From Agarivorans albus (lineage in GTDB: Bacteria > Pseudomonadota > Gammaproteobacteria > Enterobacterales > Celerinatantimonadaceae), in NCBI RefSeq assembly GCF_019670105.1, contig NZ_AP023032.1, positions 2,164,972-2,228,971 on the forward strand: 64,000 nt of DNA, read 5' to 3'. The position numbers and the translations under genes were made by a program. Positions within the stretch are counted from its first letter, which is position 1. Every line of letters starts with the position of its first letter. Of the stretch, positions 36,601-44,873 are shown in pieces. The notes under the pieces are model-generated. The model was not told where the DNA came from and ran no database searches. It was given only the letters and a program-made list of their open reading frames with translations.

Positions 36601-36751
36601 GCAAGCTCAAGTTGTGCAACCAATTGTGGTGTCGATAGTATTTGGCATTATTGCTTCCACTATGATGGTGTTATTTATTATTCCGGCAGCTTATGCGGTA
36701 TTAGCCGATTGGAACTTGGTGCATAAACACAAATCGCTGCAACATGAATAA
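33641..36751 (+). CDS. RND-family efflux permease
   Basis: 1036 residues, complete. N-terminal helix LNYFIRHPTLANLVMVSFILLGL, two porter domains and twelve helices. The TM4 motif GLLMAIGIMMDDAIVIAESIA keeps the Asp-Asp pair. The TM10 motif is FISLAGIVTNDSILLVQYI, unlike the AcrB Lys version and closer to RND subgroups outside HAE1. Its start overlaps the adaptor stop (ATGCTTAA). No outer-membrane channel gene follows, so it probably uses a shared TolC. Substrates are unknown. Confidence 0.92.
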   Translation: MLNYFIRHPTLANLVMVSFILLGLTSLSTLKRETFPEFTNPFIIATVVYPGASPSEVEESLCMRMEDAVDGLSSIEETRCEAIEGLGSLVVKLDGNADVGRMLVDIQTEINAIKDFPEQIEPPVVKEMDWAEPVVDIAISAPASWPDLKAYAEELKHILKVDYGVAMVSVSGFSDHQLRVELDHTALRRLNLSVNDVASTISQQNINLPAGTIELTDKNLLIRFDQRKRDPVALAKTVIASDNNGSVVYLGDIATISDRFELDEEKILFNNLPSAVLKISKNKADDALRIKQSVQQFVDDQRLITPEGVSLTLTNDMSSLLSDRLNMMLKNGWQGIILVFLSMWLFFSLRYSFWIAAGLPVAFMGGLFLMSVFGLSINIMTLVGLLMAIGIMMDDAIVIAESIAAHLERGLSADQAVVKGVKKAAPGVISSFFTTIFVLGSLMWLDGQMGAVLSVVPMALLLVLCISLVEAFLILPNHLRHTLQHKGIERPTSGFKAKFLNAFENFRLNKLVPAVAFVVKWRYVSLGATFGLLLLSFSLVISGLVKFTAFPELDGDIAEARIILPPGSSLSQTETLVTEIVNAAQQVGERFTQDNNEPQTLIHDITAQYNFNADAGESGPHVATVRLDLLSAEVRNSYIEDFIAAWREQVGEQALPLALAFTQPTMGPAGRAIEVRLQHSNLDTLKSASVELQAYLGKFQGVNSILDDMRPGKEEVVISLRGGAESFMVNGQMVAEQLRASYQGVIADEFQIGPENMQIDVRLNKQQSGSLQALANFPIVLADGQQVPLSSIANIEYQRAYVRIQRINSLRTVTVMADVDTRVANTNEVMQLVQKTFLPELQKQFPGLRVDFEGEAKESAKVGASLSKSFAIGIFGVFAILSFQFRSYLEPVVVLTVIPMALIGVLWGHFLLGHNLSMPSILGFISLAGIVTNDSILLVQYIRYHLDEGDDVYQAVVNASKERFRAVFLTSLTTAAGLLPLLLETSLQAQVVQPIVVSIVFGIIASTMMVLFIIPAAYAVLADWNLVHKHKSLQHE

Positions 36752-36806
36752 GGCCTAATACTGAAGATGAGAACCTAGCAGGGCTTAATTGGTGCTAAGT
36801 AAACTT

Positions 36807-36846
36807 TTAACTCAAAGACTGGATATATATCCAGTCTTTGAGTTAA
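36807..36846. repeat. Perfect 40-bp palindrome between the RND operon and ruvA
   Basis: Two 20-base arms (36807-36826 and 36827-36846) are exact reverse complements with no loop bases. The arm starts TTAACTCAAAGACTGG and the centre is ATATAT. It lies 55 bp after the RND stop and 31 bp before the ruvA start. In RNA it would form a long hairpin that could act as a terminator or transcript end-protector, but no T run follows it. As DNA it could extrude a cruciform or bind a dimeric protein. Confidence 0.8.
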
Positions 36847-36877
36847 GCTAAGCGCAGTTAGTTTAGGAGTTTATGCA

Positions 36878-37498
36878 GTGATCGCTACCATTAAAGGTAT
36901 CTTAGAAGAAAAAGTCCCCCCCTTTGTTTTAATTGATGTGGCTGGAGTAGGCTACGAAATTCAACTACCTATGAATTGCTTTTACCAGCTACCTGAGCTG
37001 GGCGAGTCGGTACGCTTGTTGACTCACTTCATCGTACGAGAAGATGCTCAACTGCTTTATGGCTTTCATGATAAAGCTTCACGCTCTTTGTTTAGAGAGT
37101 TGATAAAAGTAAATGGCATTGGCCCTAAAGTAGCATTAGCTATTTTATCTGGTTTAAGTTGTGAGCAGTTTGTGTTTGCGGTTAAACATGAAGATCTATC
37201 GAGCCTAGTGAAAGTGCCGGGTATTGGTAAAAAAACTGCTGAGCGTTTATTGGTAGAAATGAAAGACCGCTTGAAAAACTGGAATGTAGAACTTCCAGAA
37301 ACGCCAATTAGTGATAGCCTAAGTAGCCATGGCGATTTACCTTTACAAGCAAATGTAGATCCAAGAGATGAAGCCATCGCTGCACTAGAGTCTTTGGGTT
37401 ACAAAGGTAATCAAGCCGATAAGTTGGTTAAACAAGTGTGGACCAGCGGAATGAGTAGTGAAGAGCTAATTAGAGAAGCCTTAAAAGCGGCACTGTAA
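36878..37498 (+). CDS. ruvA: Holliday junction branch-migration protein RuvA
   Basis: 206 residues, tetrameric Holliday-junction-binding subunit that loads RuvB. N-terminal OB fold ([31 protein letters not shown]), two helix-hairpin-helix motifs ([16 protein letters not shown] and [16 protein letters not shown]) and a C-terminal RuvB-contact domain ([21 protein letters not shown]). Start GTG at 36878 with GGAG eight bases upstream. Followed by ruvB after 14 bases. ruvC, often directly upstream, is not present here. Confidence 0.97.
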   Translation: MIATIKGILEEKVPPFVLIDVAGVGYEIQLPMNCFYQLPELGESVRLLTHFIVREDAQLLYGFHDKASRSLFRELIKVNGIGPKVALAILSGLSCEQFVFAVKHEDLSSLVKVPGIGKKTAERLLVEMKDRLKNWNVELPETPISDSLSSHGDLPLQANVDPRDEAIAALESLGYKGNQADKLVKQVWTSGMSSEELIREALKAAL

Positions 37499-37512
37499 CA
37501 AAGGTAATTTTG

Positions 37513-38520
37513 ATGATTGAAGCTGACCGTTTGGTAGCAGCCACACCAGTAACTGAAGAAGAGAGTGTAGATCGAGCTATTAGACCCAAAAAGCTTGAAG
37601 ATTACACCGGTCAAGACGCGGTTGTAGAGCAGTTAGAAATTTTTATTGAGGCTGCTCGTCGTCGTGACGATGCTTTAGATCATTTGCTCATTTTCGGCCC
37701 ACCTGGCTTAGGTAAAACCACCTTGGCTAATATTGTGGCTAACGAGTTAGAGGTGAATATCAAAACTACCTCTGGCCCGGTGTTAGAAAAAGCCGGTGAC
37801 TTAGCGGCGCTCTTAACCAACTTAGAGCCTGGCGACGTATTATTCATCGACGAAATTCACCGCTTAAGTGCTGTAGTTGAAGAAGTGCTATATCCAGCAA
37901 TGGAAGATTATCAGCTGGACATTATGATCGGCGAAGGACCGGCAGCGCGTTCGATTAAGTTGGACTTACCGCCTTTTACCTTGATTGGTGCAACCACTCG
38001 AGCAGGAATGCTAACCTCTCCTCTGCGTGACAGGTTTGGCATTGTACAGCGTCTAGAGTTTTACAATACTAAAGACTTATCCGATATCGTTAAACGAAGT
38101 GCTCATTATCTCAACTTAGACTTAGATGGCGAAGGGGCGTGGGAAGTAGCTAAACGTTCTCGAGGAACGCCTCGAATTGCAAATCGCTTATTACGCCGAG
38201 TTCGTGATTATGCCGATGTTAAATTTGATGGCAAAGTCACTCAACAAGTTGCTGCACAAGCACTCGATTTACTAAGCGTAGACAGTGCTGGCTTCGATTA
38301 CATGGATACCAAGTTACTTAAAGCCATTACCGAAACTTTTGCTGGTGGCCCTGTGGGTTTAGACAACCTGGCAGCTGCAATAGGTGAAGATAAAGAAACC
38401 ATAGAAGATGTACTAGAACCTTTCTTGATTCAACAAGGCTTTTTGCAACGTACTCCTCGTGGGCGCATTGCCAGTGATAAAGCCTATTTACACCTCGGTT
38501 TAGACCTTCCTAAACGATAA
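37513..38520 (+). CDS. ruvB: Holliday junction helicase motor RuvB
   Basis: 335-residue AAA+ ATPase that drives branch migration with RuvA. Walker [12 protein letters not shown], Walker B LFIDEIHR, sensor 1 LIGATTRAG, arginine-finger region TSPLRDRFG, and a C-terminal winged helix ending [15 protein letters not shown] use the ATG at 37513 because AAGG lies nine bases upstream; an adjacent TTG at 37510 is in frame. Confidence 0.97.
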   Translation: MIEADRLVAATPVTEEESVDRAIRPKKLEDYTGQDAVVEQLEIFIEAARRRDDALDHLLIFGPPGLGKTTLANIVANELEVNIKTTSGPVLEKAGDLAALLTNLEPGDVLFIDEIHRLSAVVEEVLYPAMEDYQLDIMIGEGPAARSIKLDLPPFTLIGATTRAGMLTSPLRDRFGIVQRLEFYNTKDLSDIVKRSAHYLNLDLDGEGAWEVAKRSRGTPRIANRLLRRVRDYADVKFDGKVTQQVAAQALDLLSVDSAGFDYMDTKLLKAITETFAGGPVGLDNLAAAIGEDKETIEDVLEPFLIQQGFLQRTPRGRIASDKAYLHLGLDLPKR

Positions 38521-38525
38521 AAATG

Positions 38526-38545
38526 CTGTCGTTTAATAACGACAG
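38526..38545 (+). terminator. Hairpin after ruvB, probable weak terminator
   Basis: CTGTCGTT (38526-38533) pairs perfectly with AACGACAG (38538-38545) over a 4-nt loop, five bases after the ruvB stop. No real T tract follows, so intrinsic termination is likely inefficient. Confidence 0.45.
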
Positions 38546-38693
38546 TATAGCCAAAAAATGAGCTTAAAGTGTTTAATTTTAAGCCGTTATTCCAATTTTC
38601 TTTGTCAATTATCTAAATTAAGTGTTTAGAGTCTTAACCTTGGGCACTAGCCTGTGTATAGTAATTTGTAATTATATATTTGGGATAGGTGCA

Positions 38694-39092
38694 ATGTCGG
38701 TTTTAGCTGTTCGGGTTTATTACGAAGATACCGATGCTGGCGGGGTGGTTTATCACGCCAACCATATTAAGTACTTCGAACGAGGCCGCACAGAATGGTT
38801 GCGCGAGCTTGGCTATGATCAAGATGTATTAATGAAACAAGATTTGTGTTTTGTTGTGCGCTCGCTAAACATCGATTACAAACTTCCTGCTTTATTCAAC
38901 CAAATGCTCTCGGTAGAAACCACCATCAATAAAATGAAAAGAGCCAGTTTGGTATTTGAACAAACCATTAGAAATGCTGATCAACAAGTCATCGCCCAGG
39001 GAACGGTTACTGTAGCTTGTGTCACATTGTCATCAATGAAGGCCACGGCCATTCCTGAAACGTTAAAAGAGGATTTACTCGGTGCACTCTGA
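38694..39092 (+). CDS. ybgC: Acyl-CoA thioesterase YbgC (Tol-Pal associated)
   Basis: 132-residue hotdog-fold thioesterase of the 4HBT type with [30 protein letters not shown], holding the catalytic Asp. E. coli YbgC acts on short acyl-CoA and interacts with lipid-synthesis enzymes. A longer frame from 38622 adds residues without a family match. The ATG at 38694 has AGG upstream and gives the standard N-terminus. It is the first gene of ybgC-tolQRAB-pal-cpoB, and its stop lies inside the tolQ start region. Confidence 0.94.
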   Translation: MSVLAVRVYYEDTDAGGVVYHANHIKYFERGRTEWLRELGYDQDVLMKQDLCFVVRSLNIDYKLPALFNQMLSVETTINKMKRASLVFEQTIRNADQQVIAQGTVTVACVTLSSMKATAIPETLKEDLLGAL

Positions 39093-39765
39093 TATGTCAT
39101 TTATCGGCTTGTTTTGGCAGGCGAGCCTATTAGTTAAGTTTGTAATGCTGTTGTTAGTGAGTATGTCTGTTTATTCATGGGCCATGATTATTAACCGTAA
39201 TCGCGTTTTAAAGGCTGCTAAAACTGCTAGCGATGCTTTTGAACAAAAGTTCTGGTCTGGTGTAGACCTTAATAAGCTTTACCAAGAGAGTAACGCCCGA
39301 GCAGATCACCTGCAGGGGATGGAACAAATCTTTCACTCTGGTTTTCGCGAGTATGTTCGTCTACATAAAACCAGTGGTCGCAGTGCCGATGCAGTAATGG
39401 ACGGTACTTATCGTAGTATGCGGGTATCGTTATCGCGTGAGGTTGAATCACTAGAAAATCAGTTACCCATGCTCGCAACCATAGGTTCGATTAGCCCATA
39501 TATCGGCCTATTTGGTACGGTGTGGGGTATTATGAATGCCTTTATCGCATTGGGTGAAGTTCAACAAGCAAGCTTGAACATGGTAGCCCCAGGTATTGCA
39601 GAAGCACTTATTGCAACAGCAATGGGCTTATTTGCAGCAATTCCCGCTGTTATTGCCTTTAACCGTTTTTCTACGGGCGTAGCTAAACTTGAACACGGCT
39701 ACGCTAACTTCATGGAAGAGTTCTCTAGCATTTTACATCGCCAAACACACAGCGGTAGTAATTAA
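39082..39765 (+). CDS. tolQ: TolQ, inner-membrane proton-channel subunit of Tol-Pal
   Basis: 227 residues with three membrane helices (about 10-35, 135-160 and 170-195). It forms the proton-conducting motor with TolR that energises TolA. Family segments: [48 protein letters not shown] and [23 protein letters not shown] kept the GTG at 39082 because AGAGGA sits about eight bases upstream. An ATG at 39094 also fits the family but has no ribosome site. Overlaps ybgC by 11 bases. Confidence 0.96.
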   Translation: MHSDMSFIGLFWQASLLVKFVMLLLVSMSVYSWAMIINRNRVLKAAKTASDAFEQKFWSGVDLNKLYQESNARADHLQGMEQIFHSGFREYVRLHKTSGRSADAVMDGTYRSMRVSLSREVESLENQLPMLATIGSISPYIGLFGTVWGIMNAFIALGEVQQASLNMVAPGIAEALIATAMGLFAAIPAVIAFNRFSTGVAKLEHGYANFMEEFSSILHRQTHSGSN

Positions 39766-39776
39766 GAGGAGCTAGC

Positions 39777-40214
39777 GTGAATCATTATCAACGTCCTAAA
39801 CGACGTTTAGTTGCCGAAATTAACGTTGTACCTTACATCGATGTGATGTTGGTATTGTTGATTATCTTTATGGTAACAGCGCCGCTAATAACCCAAGGTG
39901 TGAAGGTAGATCTTCCACAGGCCAGTGCTGAAGCAATGCCGGAAGACAGTAAGCCGCCTCTAGTTGCTACGGTAACCGAAAGTGGCCAGTACTACCTCGA
40001 TACCGGTGAAGATGATGGCTCTGCAAATCAGTCTCTTTCTGGAGATGATCTACAAGCTGTTGTGATGGCTCATTTGCAATTAGACCCTAATTTACCCGTA
40101 GTGGTGCGTGGTGATAAAAATGTTCGCTATGAGCAAGTAATTAACCTGATGGTGTTGCTGCAAAGTGCTGGCGTACCGTCTGTGGGTTTAATGACTCAGC
40201 CAGACGAAAGTTAA
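39777..40214 (+). CDS. tolR: TolR, Tol-Pal motor subunit
   Basis: 145 residues: one N-terminal membrane helix (YIDVMLVLLIIFMVTAPL, with the channel Asp) and a periplasmic domain ending in MVLLQSAGVPSVGLMT. Starts at GTG 39777 behind GAGGAG, 11 bases after tolQ. Confidence 0.95.
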   Translation: MNHYQRPKRRLVAEINVVPYIDVMLVLLIIFMVTAPLITQGVKVDLPQASAEAMPEDSKPPLVATVTESGQYYLDTGEDDGSANQSLSGDDLQAVVMAHLQLDPNLPVVVRGDKNVRYEQVINLMVLLQSAGVPSVGLMTQPDES

Positions 40215-40227
40215 AATAGGAATAGCA

Positions 40228-41220
40228 TTGAAGTCGCCTTTTAGCTTATCTATCGTTATTTCAATACTGTTGCATGCAGTGCTATTTGTTGCCTTGGTGT
40301 GGTCGGTAGATTTTGAGCGCGTAAAGTTAACACCCACCCCTAGTGCTCCAATTATCAACGCCACTGCTGTAGATATTAATCAGGTTAGCCAGCAAGTTGA
40401 GCGGATTAAGCAACAACAAAAAGATAAAGCAGACCAAGAAAAACAGCGAATAGAAAGAGTTGAAAAAGAAGCTGAGCAGGCGCGTAAAAAACGTTTAGCC
40501 GAAGAAAAACGCATTAAGCAACTAGAACTTGAAAAACGCCAAAAAGAAGATGCAAAGCGCAAAGCCGATGAACAAGCTCGTCGGGCGCAAGAAAAACAAA
40601 AGTTAGAGCAGCAAAAAGCGGCTAAAGCCGAAGCTGAACGCAAAAAGAAAGAAGAGCAACGTAAAGTCGCTGAAGCTGCAGCAGTCGCTGCAGAAGCAGA
40701 GCGAGTACGTAAGCTTGAAGAACAACGTAAAGCAGAAGAAGCTGCTAAGAAAGCCGAAGAGGCTGCACGCAAAGCTGAAGAAACACGTAAACGAAAAGAA
40801 GAAGAAGCCCGTATTGCCAAAGAAAAAGCTGCTAAGGCCGAAGCGGAAAGGAAGCGACAGGCGGAAGTTGCTCGCCAAGAAGCTGAGTTTGAGCGCTTAA
40901 TGCAAGCTGAAATGGCAGCTGAAGCAAGCTCTCGTCGTCAAAGACAAGTGCTGGGTGAAGTCGACAAATACAAAGCAATGATACTGTCTACGATTCAACG
41001 CAATTTGTTGACTGACCCTAGTATGCAGGGTAGAACATGTAGAATTGAGGTGAACATGGCTCCTGGTGGTTTTGTTATTAGCACCAACGTTTTAGAAAAC
41101 GATGAAGCTGTATGCGCTTCTGCAAAACGAGCTATTTTGAAAGCTGGAACGCTTCCTGTATCTAAAGACCCGGAAGTATTTGCAGAGATGAAAACACTAA
41201 CTTTAGTAATAACACTTTAA
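40228..41220 (+). CDS. tolA: TolA, envelope-spanning protein of Tol-Pal
   Basis: 330 residues. One N-terminal membrane helix (LSIVISILLHAVLFVALVWSV), then a very long Lys/Glu/Ala-rich helix from about residue 50 to 235 that spans the periplasm, and a compact C-terminal domain that binds TolB and Pal, with two cysteines (RTCRIEV, EAVCASA). Starts at TTG 40228 with TAGGAA upstream. The low-complexity helix produces long antisense reading frames that are not genes. Confidence 0.95.
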   Translation: MKSPFSLSIVISILLHAVLFVALVWSVDFERVKLTPTPSAPIINATAVDINQVSQQVERIKQQQKDKADQEKQRIERVEKEAEQARKKRLAEEKRIKQLELEKRQKEDAKRKADEQARRAQEKQKLEQQKAAKAEAERKKKEEQRKVAEAAAVAAEAERVRKLEEQRKAEEAAKKAEEAARKAEETRKRKEEEARIAKEKAAKAEAERKRQAEVARQEAEFERLMQAEMAAEASSRRQRQVLGEVDKYKAMILSTIQRNLLTDPSMQGRTCRIEVNMAPGGFVISTNVLENDEAVCASAKRAILKAGTLPVSKDPEVFAEMKTLTLVITL

Positions 41221-41235
41221 GATATAGGAATAGCT

Positions 41236-42591
41236 GTGATGATTAGAAAATTTTTAGTGAGTGTGGGCTTATTGTTTGCTTTTGTGAATGCTGCTCAAGC
41301 TAACCTAGAAATTGTAATCACGGAAGGCGTAGACAGTGCAAGGCCAGTGGGCGTTGTACCGTTTGTTTGGAAGGGACATGGAAACGTTCCGCTAGATTTA
41401 GCTAAAGTAGTGGCAGATGATTTGCGCCGTTCAGGGAAATTTAACCCTGTTGCAATTAGCGAAATGCCGCAAACCCCTCAAACTGCAGAACAAGTAGATT
41501 ATGAAGCTTGGGCTGCCTTAGGGGTTGAGGCTGTCTTACTTGGCAATGTAGAAGCTTTAGAAGGCGGTAAATATAAAGTCAGCTATTCTCTTGTTGATAT
41601 ATTGCGTGGACAAGTCACTGCCGGTAATAAACAAGAGCTTAAAGATGGTCAGTTAGTTACTAGTCAAGACCATATACTTTTAGACCGTTTTAAAAGTGTT
41701 GCAAAAGCTCAGCTTCGACAAATGGCGCACTTAATCTCTGACGGTGTTTATCAAGCTTTAACTGGCGAGCGTGGCGCATTTTTAACCCGTATCGCTTATG
41801 TAGTGGTTAATAACGAAGCCAATTACCCTTATCAATTAAGAATTGCAGACTACGATGGGCATAATGAAAAAACCTTGCTGCGTTCGCAAGAGCCATTAAT
41901 GTCGCCATCTTGGTCACCAGATGGTCGTCAGCTAGCTTACGTAAGTTTTGAAAACCGCACAGCAGAGATTTACATACAAGATATTTATACGTCGCAGCGA
42001 ACTAAGTTAACTTCATTTACTGGGATTAACGGTGCTCCAGAGTGGTCTCCAGACGGGAAACGTATCGCGTTAGTATTGTCTAAAGATGGCCAGCCTGATA
42101 TTTACGTTATAGATGTAGAAACTAAAAAGTTACAACGCATTACCAAAAATCGCCGTATTGATACCGAGCCAACGTGGTTGCCAAATGGTAACAGTGAGCT
42201 GTTATTCTCTTCGGAGCGCGGTGGTAAACCACAAATTTACAAAGTGAATATCGATACCAATAAAGTTAACCGAGTAACCTGGGAAGGCGAAATGAACTTG
42301 GGTGGCTCTGTCACCCCCGATGGTTCGGCCTTGGTGATGGTTAGTCGAGTTAATGGGCAATACCGAATTGCTCGACAAGATTTTGATACTGGCTACGTGC
42401 AAGTATTGACTAGGACTCAACTGGACGAGTCTCCTACTATTGCACCCAATGGCAGTATGATTATGTACAGCACGGTAGCAGGTGGGCGCCAAGTTTTAGC
42501 ATTGGTATCCATGGACGGAAGATTTAAAGCGACTTTACCAGCTAAAGAGGGCAGTGTAAGAGCCCCTGCTTGGTCACCCTTCTTAAACTAA
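41236..42591 (+). CDS. tolB: TolB, periplasmic beta-propeller of Tol-Pal
   Basis: 451 residues. Signal peptide (cleaved near AAQA), an N-terminal domain ([19 protein letters not shown]) and a six-bladed beta-propeller with repeated [13 protein letters not shown] and [12 protein letters not shown] motifs. Binds Pal and the TolA C-terminal domain. TAGGAA lies six bases before the GTG at 41236 and nine before the ATG at 41239; either may be used. Confidence 0.96.
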   Translation: MMIRKFLVSVGLLFAFVNAAQANLEIVITEGVDSARPVGVVPFVWKGHGNVPLDLAKVVADDLRRSGKFNPVAISEMPQTPQTAEQVDYEAWAALGVEAVLLGNVEALEGGKYKVSYSLVDILRGQVTAGNKQELKDGQLVTSQDHILLDRFKSVAKAQLRQMAHLISDGVYQALTGERGAFLTRIAYVVVNNEANYPYQLRIADYDGHNEKTLLRSQEPLMSPSWSPDGRQLAYVSFENRTAEIYIQDIYTSQRTKLTSFTGINGAPEWSPDGKRIALVLSKDGQPDIYVIDVETKKLQRITKNRRIDTEPTWLPNGNSELLFSSERGGKPQIYKVNIDTNKVNRVTWEGEMNLGGSVTPDGSALVMVSRVNGQYRIARQDFDTGYVQVLTRTQLDESPTIAPNGSMIMYSTVAGGRQVLALVSMDGRFKATLPAKEGSVRAPAWSPFLN

Positions 42592-42621
42592 CAAAAACTA
42601 TGTGATCATAAGGAATCAATA

Positions 42622-43185
42622 ATGCAATTCGAAAGAGTAGTAAAAACCGTATTTTTAGGACTAGCGTTTGCAGGCTTAGCCGCTTGTAGTTCAAACAACA
42701 CCAGCGATAGTGATGTGAGCGAGCAAGATAAAGCAGGCGGTGTTGTTATTGAAGATAGCACCACTGGCGAAGGCCAAACAAATGGCGGTGTTGAAGTGGG
42801 TGCAGTAGACCCAGTACTAAGTGCTGAAGAAGAAGAGCGCCAGAAAGCCGCTGAACTTCGTCAAAGCCAAGTGGTTTACTTCGAATTCGACCGTTCAGAC
42901 ATTCGTGATGAGTTTGCAGAAATTTTAGAAGCGCATGCAAGTTACTTACGTGACAACCCATCAGTTACAGTACTTATTGAAGGCCATACCGATGAAAAAG
43001 GCACGCCTGAGTACAACATCGCTTTGGGTGAGCGTCGTGGTAAAGCTGTATCAAAGTACCTTCAAAGTTTAGGTGTGTTGGCGTCGCAGATTTCTATTGT
43101 TAGCTACGGTGAAGAAAAGCCAGTAGATAACTCTCATACCGACGCAGCTATGGCTAAGAATCGTCGCGCTGTGTTAGTTTATTAA
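42622..43185 (+). CDS. pal: Pal, peptidoglycan-associated outer-membrane lipoprotein
   Basis: 187 residues. Lipoprotein signal with lipobox LAAC (Cys at about residue 22), a Ser/Asp/Gly-rich linker, and an OmpA-type peptidoglycan-binding domain: VVYFEFDRSDI, VLIEGHTDEKGTPEYNIALGERR, SYGEEKP and NRRAVLVY. It anchors the outer membrane to the cell wall at the division site. AAGGAA precedes the ATG. Confidence 0.97.
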   Translation: MQFERVVKTVFLGLAFAGLAACSSNNTSDSDVSEQDKAGGVVIEDSTTGEGQTNGGVEVGAVDPVLSAEEEERQKAAELRQSQVVYFEFDRSDIRDEFAEILEAHASYLRDNPSVTVLIEGHTDEKGTPEYNIALGERRGKAVSKYLQSLGVLASQISIVSYGEEKPVDNSHTDAAMAKNRRAVLVY

Positions 43186-43210
43186 TACGCTTGATTGTGT
43201 AGAGTAATTT

Positions 43211-43987
43211 ATGAAACTTAATATGATTACGGCTACTTCTGTAGCCGTTTTATTTTCAGCCCAAATCCACGCCGCTGCGCCAGTAGAAGAAGCGGGTGCA
43301 AGCTCCGCTAACACCGTTGCAAACAACTCTGTGGCTCTGTCTTCAAGTAATCTTACCATGGAGCAGCGCATAGAGCGTTTAGAACGTATGTTACAGGCGC
43401 GTAACCAGGTTCAATTAGATTTGCAAAACCAAGTTGAAGATATGTCGGATAGCATGTCGACAATGGTAGGGCAGTTAGAACAAAGTAATTATCAAATAGA
43501 GCAGTTGATAGAGCGCCAGCGTGAAATCTATCAAGAGTTAGATCGTCGCTTTGCCCAACTGCAAGCTTCACCAATTACCGCTAAAGCTGCCACTGAGGCC
43601 GCTCCTGTTGCAGCGGGTGAAGACCAAGCCTACGATGCGGCAGTTGCATTAGTGATGCAAGATAAAGACTACGATGCAGCTATTCCTGCATTTCAGAGCT
43701 TCATCAAGGATTATCCAAAATCTAGTTACGCACCAAATGCGCATTATTGGCTAGGCCAGCTACAATATACTCGTGGACAGCGTGATCAAGCGTCTGAGCA
43801 GTTTAATAAAGTTGTTAACGATTATCCCGATTCTAATAAGGTGGCTGAGTCATTGTTAAAATTAGGTATCATCGCCCAGTTTCAAAATAACAATGCTGAA
43901 GCAAAATCGCTGTTTACTCGGGTAGTTAAAGAGCATCCAAACACTGCAGCTGCGGGTTTGGCGCAAACGCGTTTAGCTAAGTTGTAG
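43211..43987 (+). CDS. cpoB: CpoB (YbgF), periplasmic cell-division coordinator
   Basis: 258 residues. Signal peptide cleaved near IHAAA, an N-terminal trimerising coiled coil (about 48-115, MEQRIERLERMLQ onward), a short Ala-rich linker, and three TPR repeats (from AYDAAVALVMQDKDYDAAIPAFQSF to the end). Couples peptidoglycan synthesis by PBP1B with Tol constriction. Last gene of the tol-pal operon. Confidence 0.95.
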   Translation: MKLNMITATSVAVLFSAQIHAAAPVEEAGASSANTVANNSVALSSSNLTMEQRIERLERMLQARNQVQLDLQNQVEDMSDSMSTMVGQLEQSNYQIEQLIERQREIYQELDRRFAQLQASPITAKAATEAAPVAAGEDQAYDAAVALVMQDKDYDAAIPAFQSFIKDYPKSSYAPNAHYWLGQLQYTRGQRDQASEQFNKVVNDYPDSNKVAESLLKLGIIAQFQNNNAEAKSLFTRVVKEHPNTAAAGLAQTRLAKL

Positions 43988-44090
43988 CCTAAGTTTTAGC
44001 AAATAAAGTTCAGTAAATTCAAAATTCTGTACAAACAAGAAGCTGGTTGCTTATTTGCTGAACGCTTAGAAAAAAAGATTCAAATTACTG

Positions 44091-44118
44091 TTGCACAACA
44101 GTCTTAAATCCGTATCAT
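44091..44118 (+). promoter_or_regulatory. Stable-RNA promoter of the tRNA-Lys array
   Basis: TTGCAC (44091-44096) and TATCAT (44113-44118) are 16 bp apart. A G+C-rich discriminator (AGGCCGCC) follows immediately, the mark of growth-rate and ppGpp-controlled tRNA/rRNA promoters. The first tRNA begins 65 bp further on. Confidence 0.6.
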
Positions 44119-44183
44119 AGGCCGCCGTTGAGTCAGGCCAATTGCGCAAGCAAATTGAAGCGGATTTAACAGAAGTTCAGAGC

Positions 44184-44259
44184 GGGTTGTTAGCTCAGTT
44201 GGTAGAGCAGTTGACTTTTAATCAATTGGTCGAAGGTTCAAATCCTTCACAACCCACCA
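44184..44259 (+). tRNA. tRNA-Lys(UUU), copy 1
   Basis: 76 nt with encoded CCA. Acceptor GGGTTGT/ACAACCC, anticodon loop CTTTTAA (anticodon TTT), T arm GAAGG-TTCAAAT-CCTTC. Nearly identical to E. coli tRNA-Lys. Confidence 0.97.
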
Positions 44260-44288
44260 CTTTGATACTTCGCTGTAATAGAATTTAT

Positions 44289-44364
44289 GGGTTGTTAGCT
44301 CAGTTGGTAGAGCAGTTGACTTTTAATCAATTGGTCGAAGGTTCAAATCCTTCACAACCCACCA
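44289..44364 (+). tRNA. tRNA-Lys(UUU), copy 2
   Basis: Same 76-nt sequence as copy 1, anticodon TTT, CCA encoded, separated from it by a 29-bp spacer. Confidence 0.97.
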
Positions 44365-44384
44365 CTTCTATTAGCACTTTTAGT

Positions 44385-44460
44385 GGGTCGTTAGCTCAGT
44401 TGGTAGAGCAGTTGACTTTTAATCAATTGGTCGAAGGTTCAAATCCTTCACGACCCACCA
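44385..44460 (+). tRNA. tRNA-Lys(UUU), copy 3 (variant acceptor stem)
   Basis: 76 nt, anticodon TTT. Differs from the other copies by a paired change in the acceptor stem: GGGTCGT/ACGACCC instead of GGGTTGT/ACAACCC, so pairing is kept. The variant stem equals that of E. coli tRNA-Lys. Confidence 0.97.
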
Positions 44461-44477
44461 CTATTTTGAAACGTTAT

Positions 44478-44553
44478 GGGTTGTTAGCTCAGTTGGTAGA
44501 GCAGTTGACTTTTAATCAATTGGTCGAAGGTTCAAATCCTTCACAACCCACCA
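44478..44553 (+). tRNA. tRNA-Lys(UUU), copy 4
   Basis: Same sequence as copy 1, anticodon TTT, CCA encoded; a 17-bp spacer separates it from copy 3. Confidence 0.97.
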
Positions 44554-44586
44554 CTTCTTCGTTTCAAAATATGCATTAACAGTAAC

Positions 44587-44662
44587 GGGTTGTTAGCTCA
44601 GTTGGTAGAGCAGTTGACTTTTAATCAATTGGTCGAAGGTTCAAATCCTTCACAACCCACCA
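44587..44662 (+). tRNA. tRNA-Lys(UUU), copy 5
   Basis: Same sequence as copy 1, anticodon TTT, CCA encoded; spacer to copy 4 is 33 bp. Confidence 0.97.
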
Positions 44663-44688
44663 CTGCTGTTGTTGCTACTACTTTCTAA

Positions 44689-44764
44689 GGGTTGTTAGCT
44701 CAGTTGGTAGAGCAGTTGACTTTTAATCAATTGGTCGAAGGTTCAAATCCTTCACAACCCACCA
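44689..44764 (+). tRNA. tRNA-Lys(UUU), copy 6
   Basis: Same sequence as copy 1, anticodon TTT, CCA encoded; spacer to copy 5 is 26 bp. The array ends here. A 6-bp hairpin (44792-44797 with 44802-44807) follows but lacks a T tract. Confidence 0.97.
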
Positions 44765-44873
44765 TTTCTTAAGGTTTATCTCCAAGAACTAGACTAATTC
44801 TTTAGTCCAATAGCTGCCATTAGCTAACATCGCCGTGTATAATACTCGGACTATTTTTATCTCAGATGTAGTT

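Noticed and set aside
40380-40900. Long antisense and alternate-frame open frames within tolA
   Set aside because: They arise from the Lys/Glu/Ala-rich TolA helix and have low-complexity products with no ribosome sites.
44142-44579. A 145-residue open frame with a repeated LLAQLVEQLTFNQLVEGSNPSQPTT unit
   Set aside because: It is a read-through of four tandem tRNA-Lys genes; the repeat is the tRNA sequence, not a protein repeat.
44184-44764. Direct repeats with short unique spacers, CRISPR-like at first sight
   Set aside because: Repeats are 76-nt tRNA genes with a full cloverleaf and CCA; spacers vary from 17 to 33 bp and no cas gene is present.
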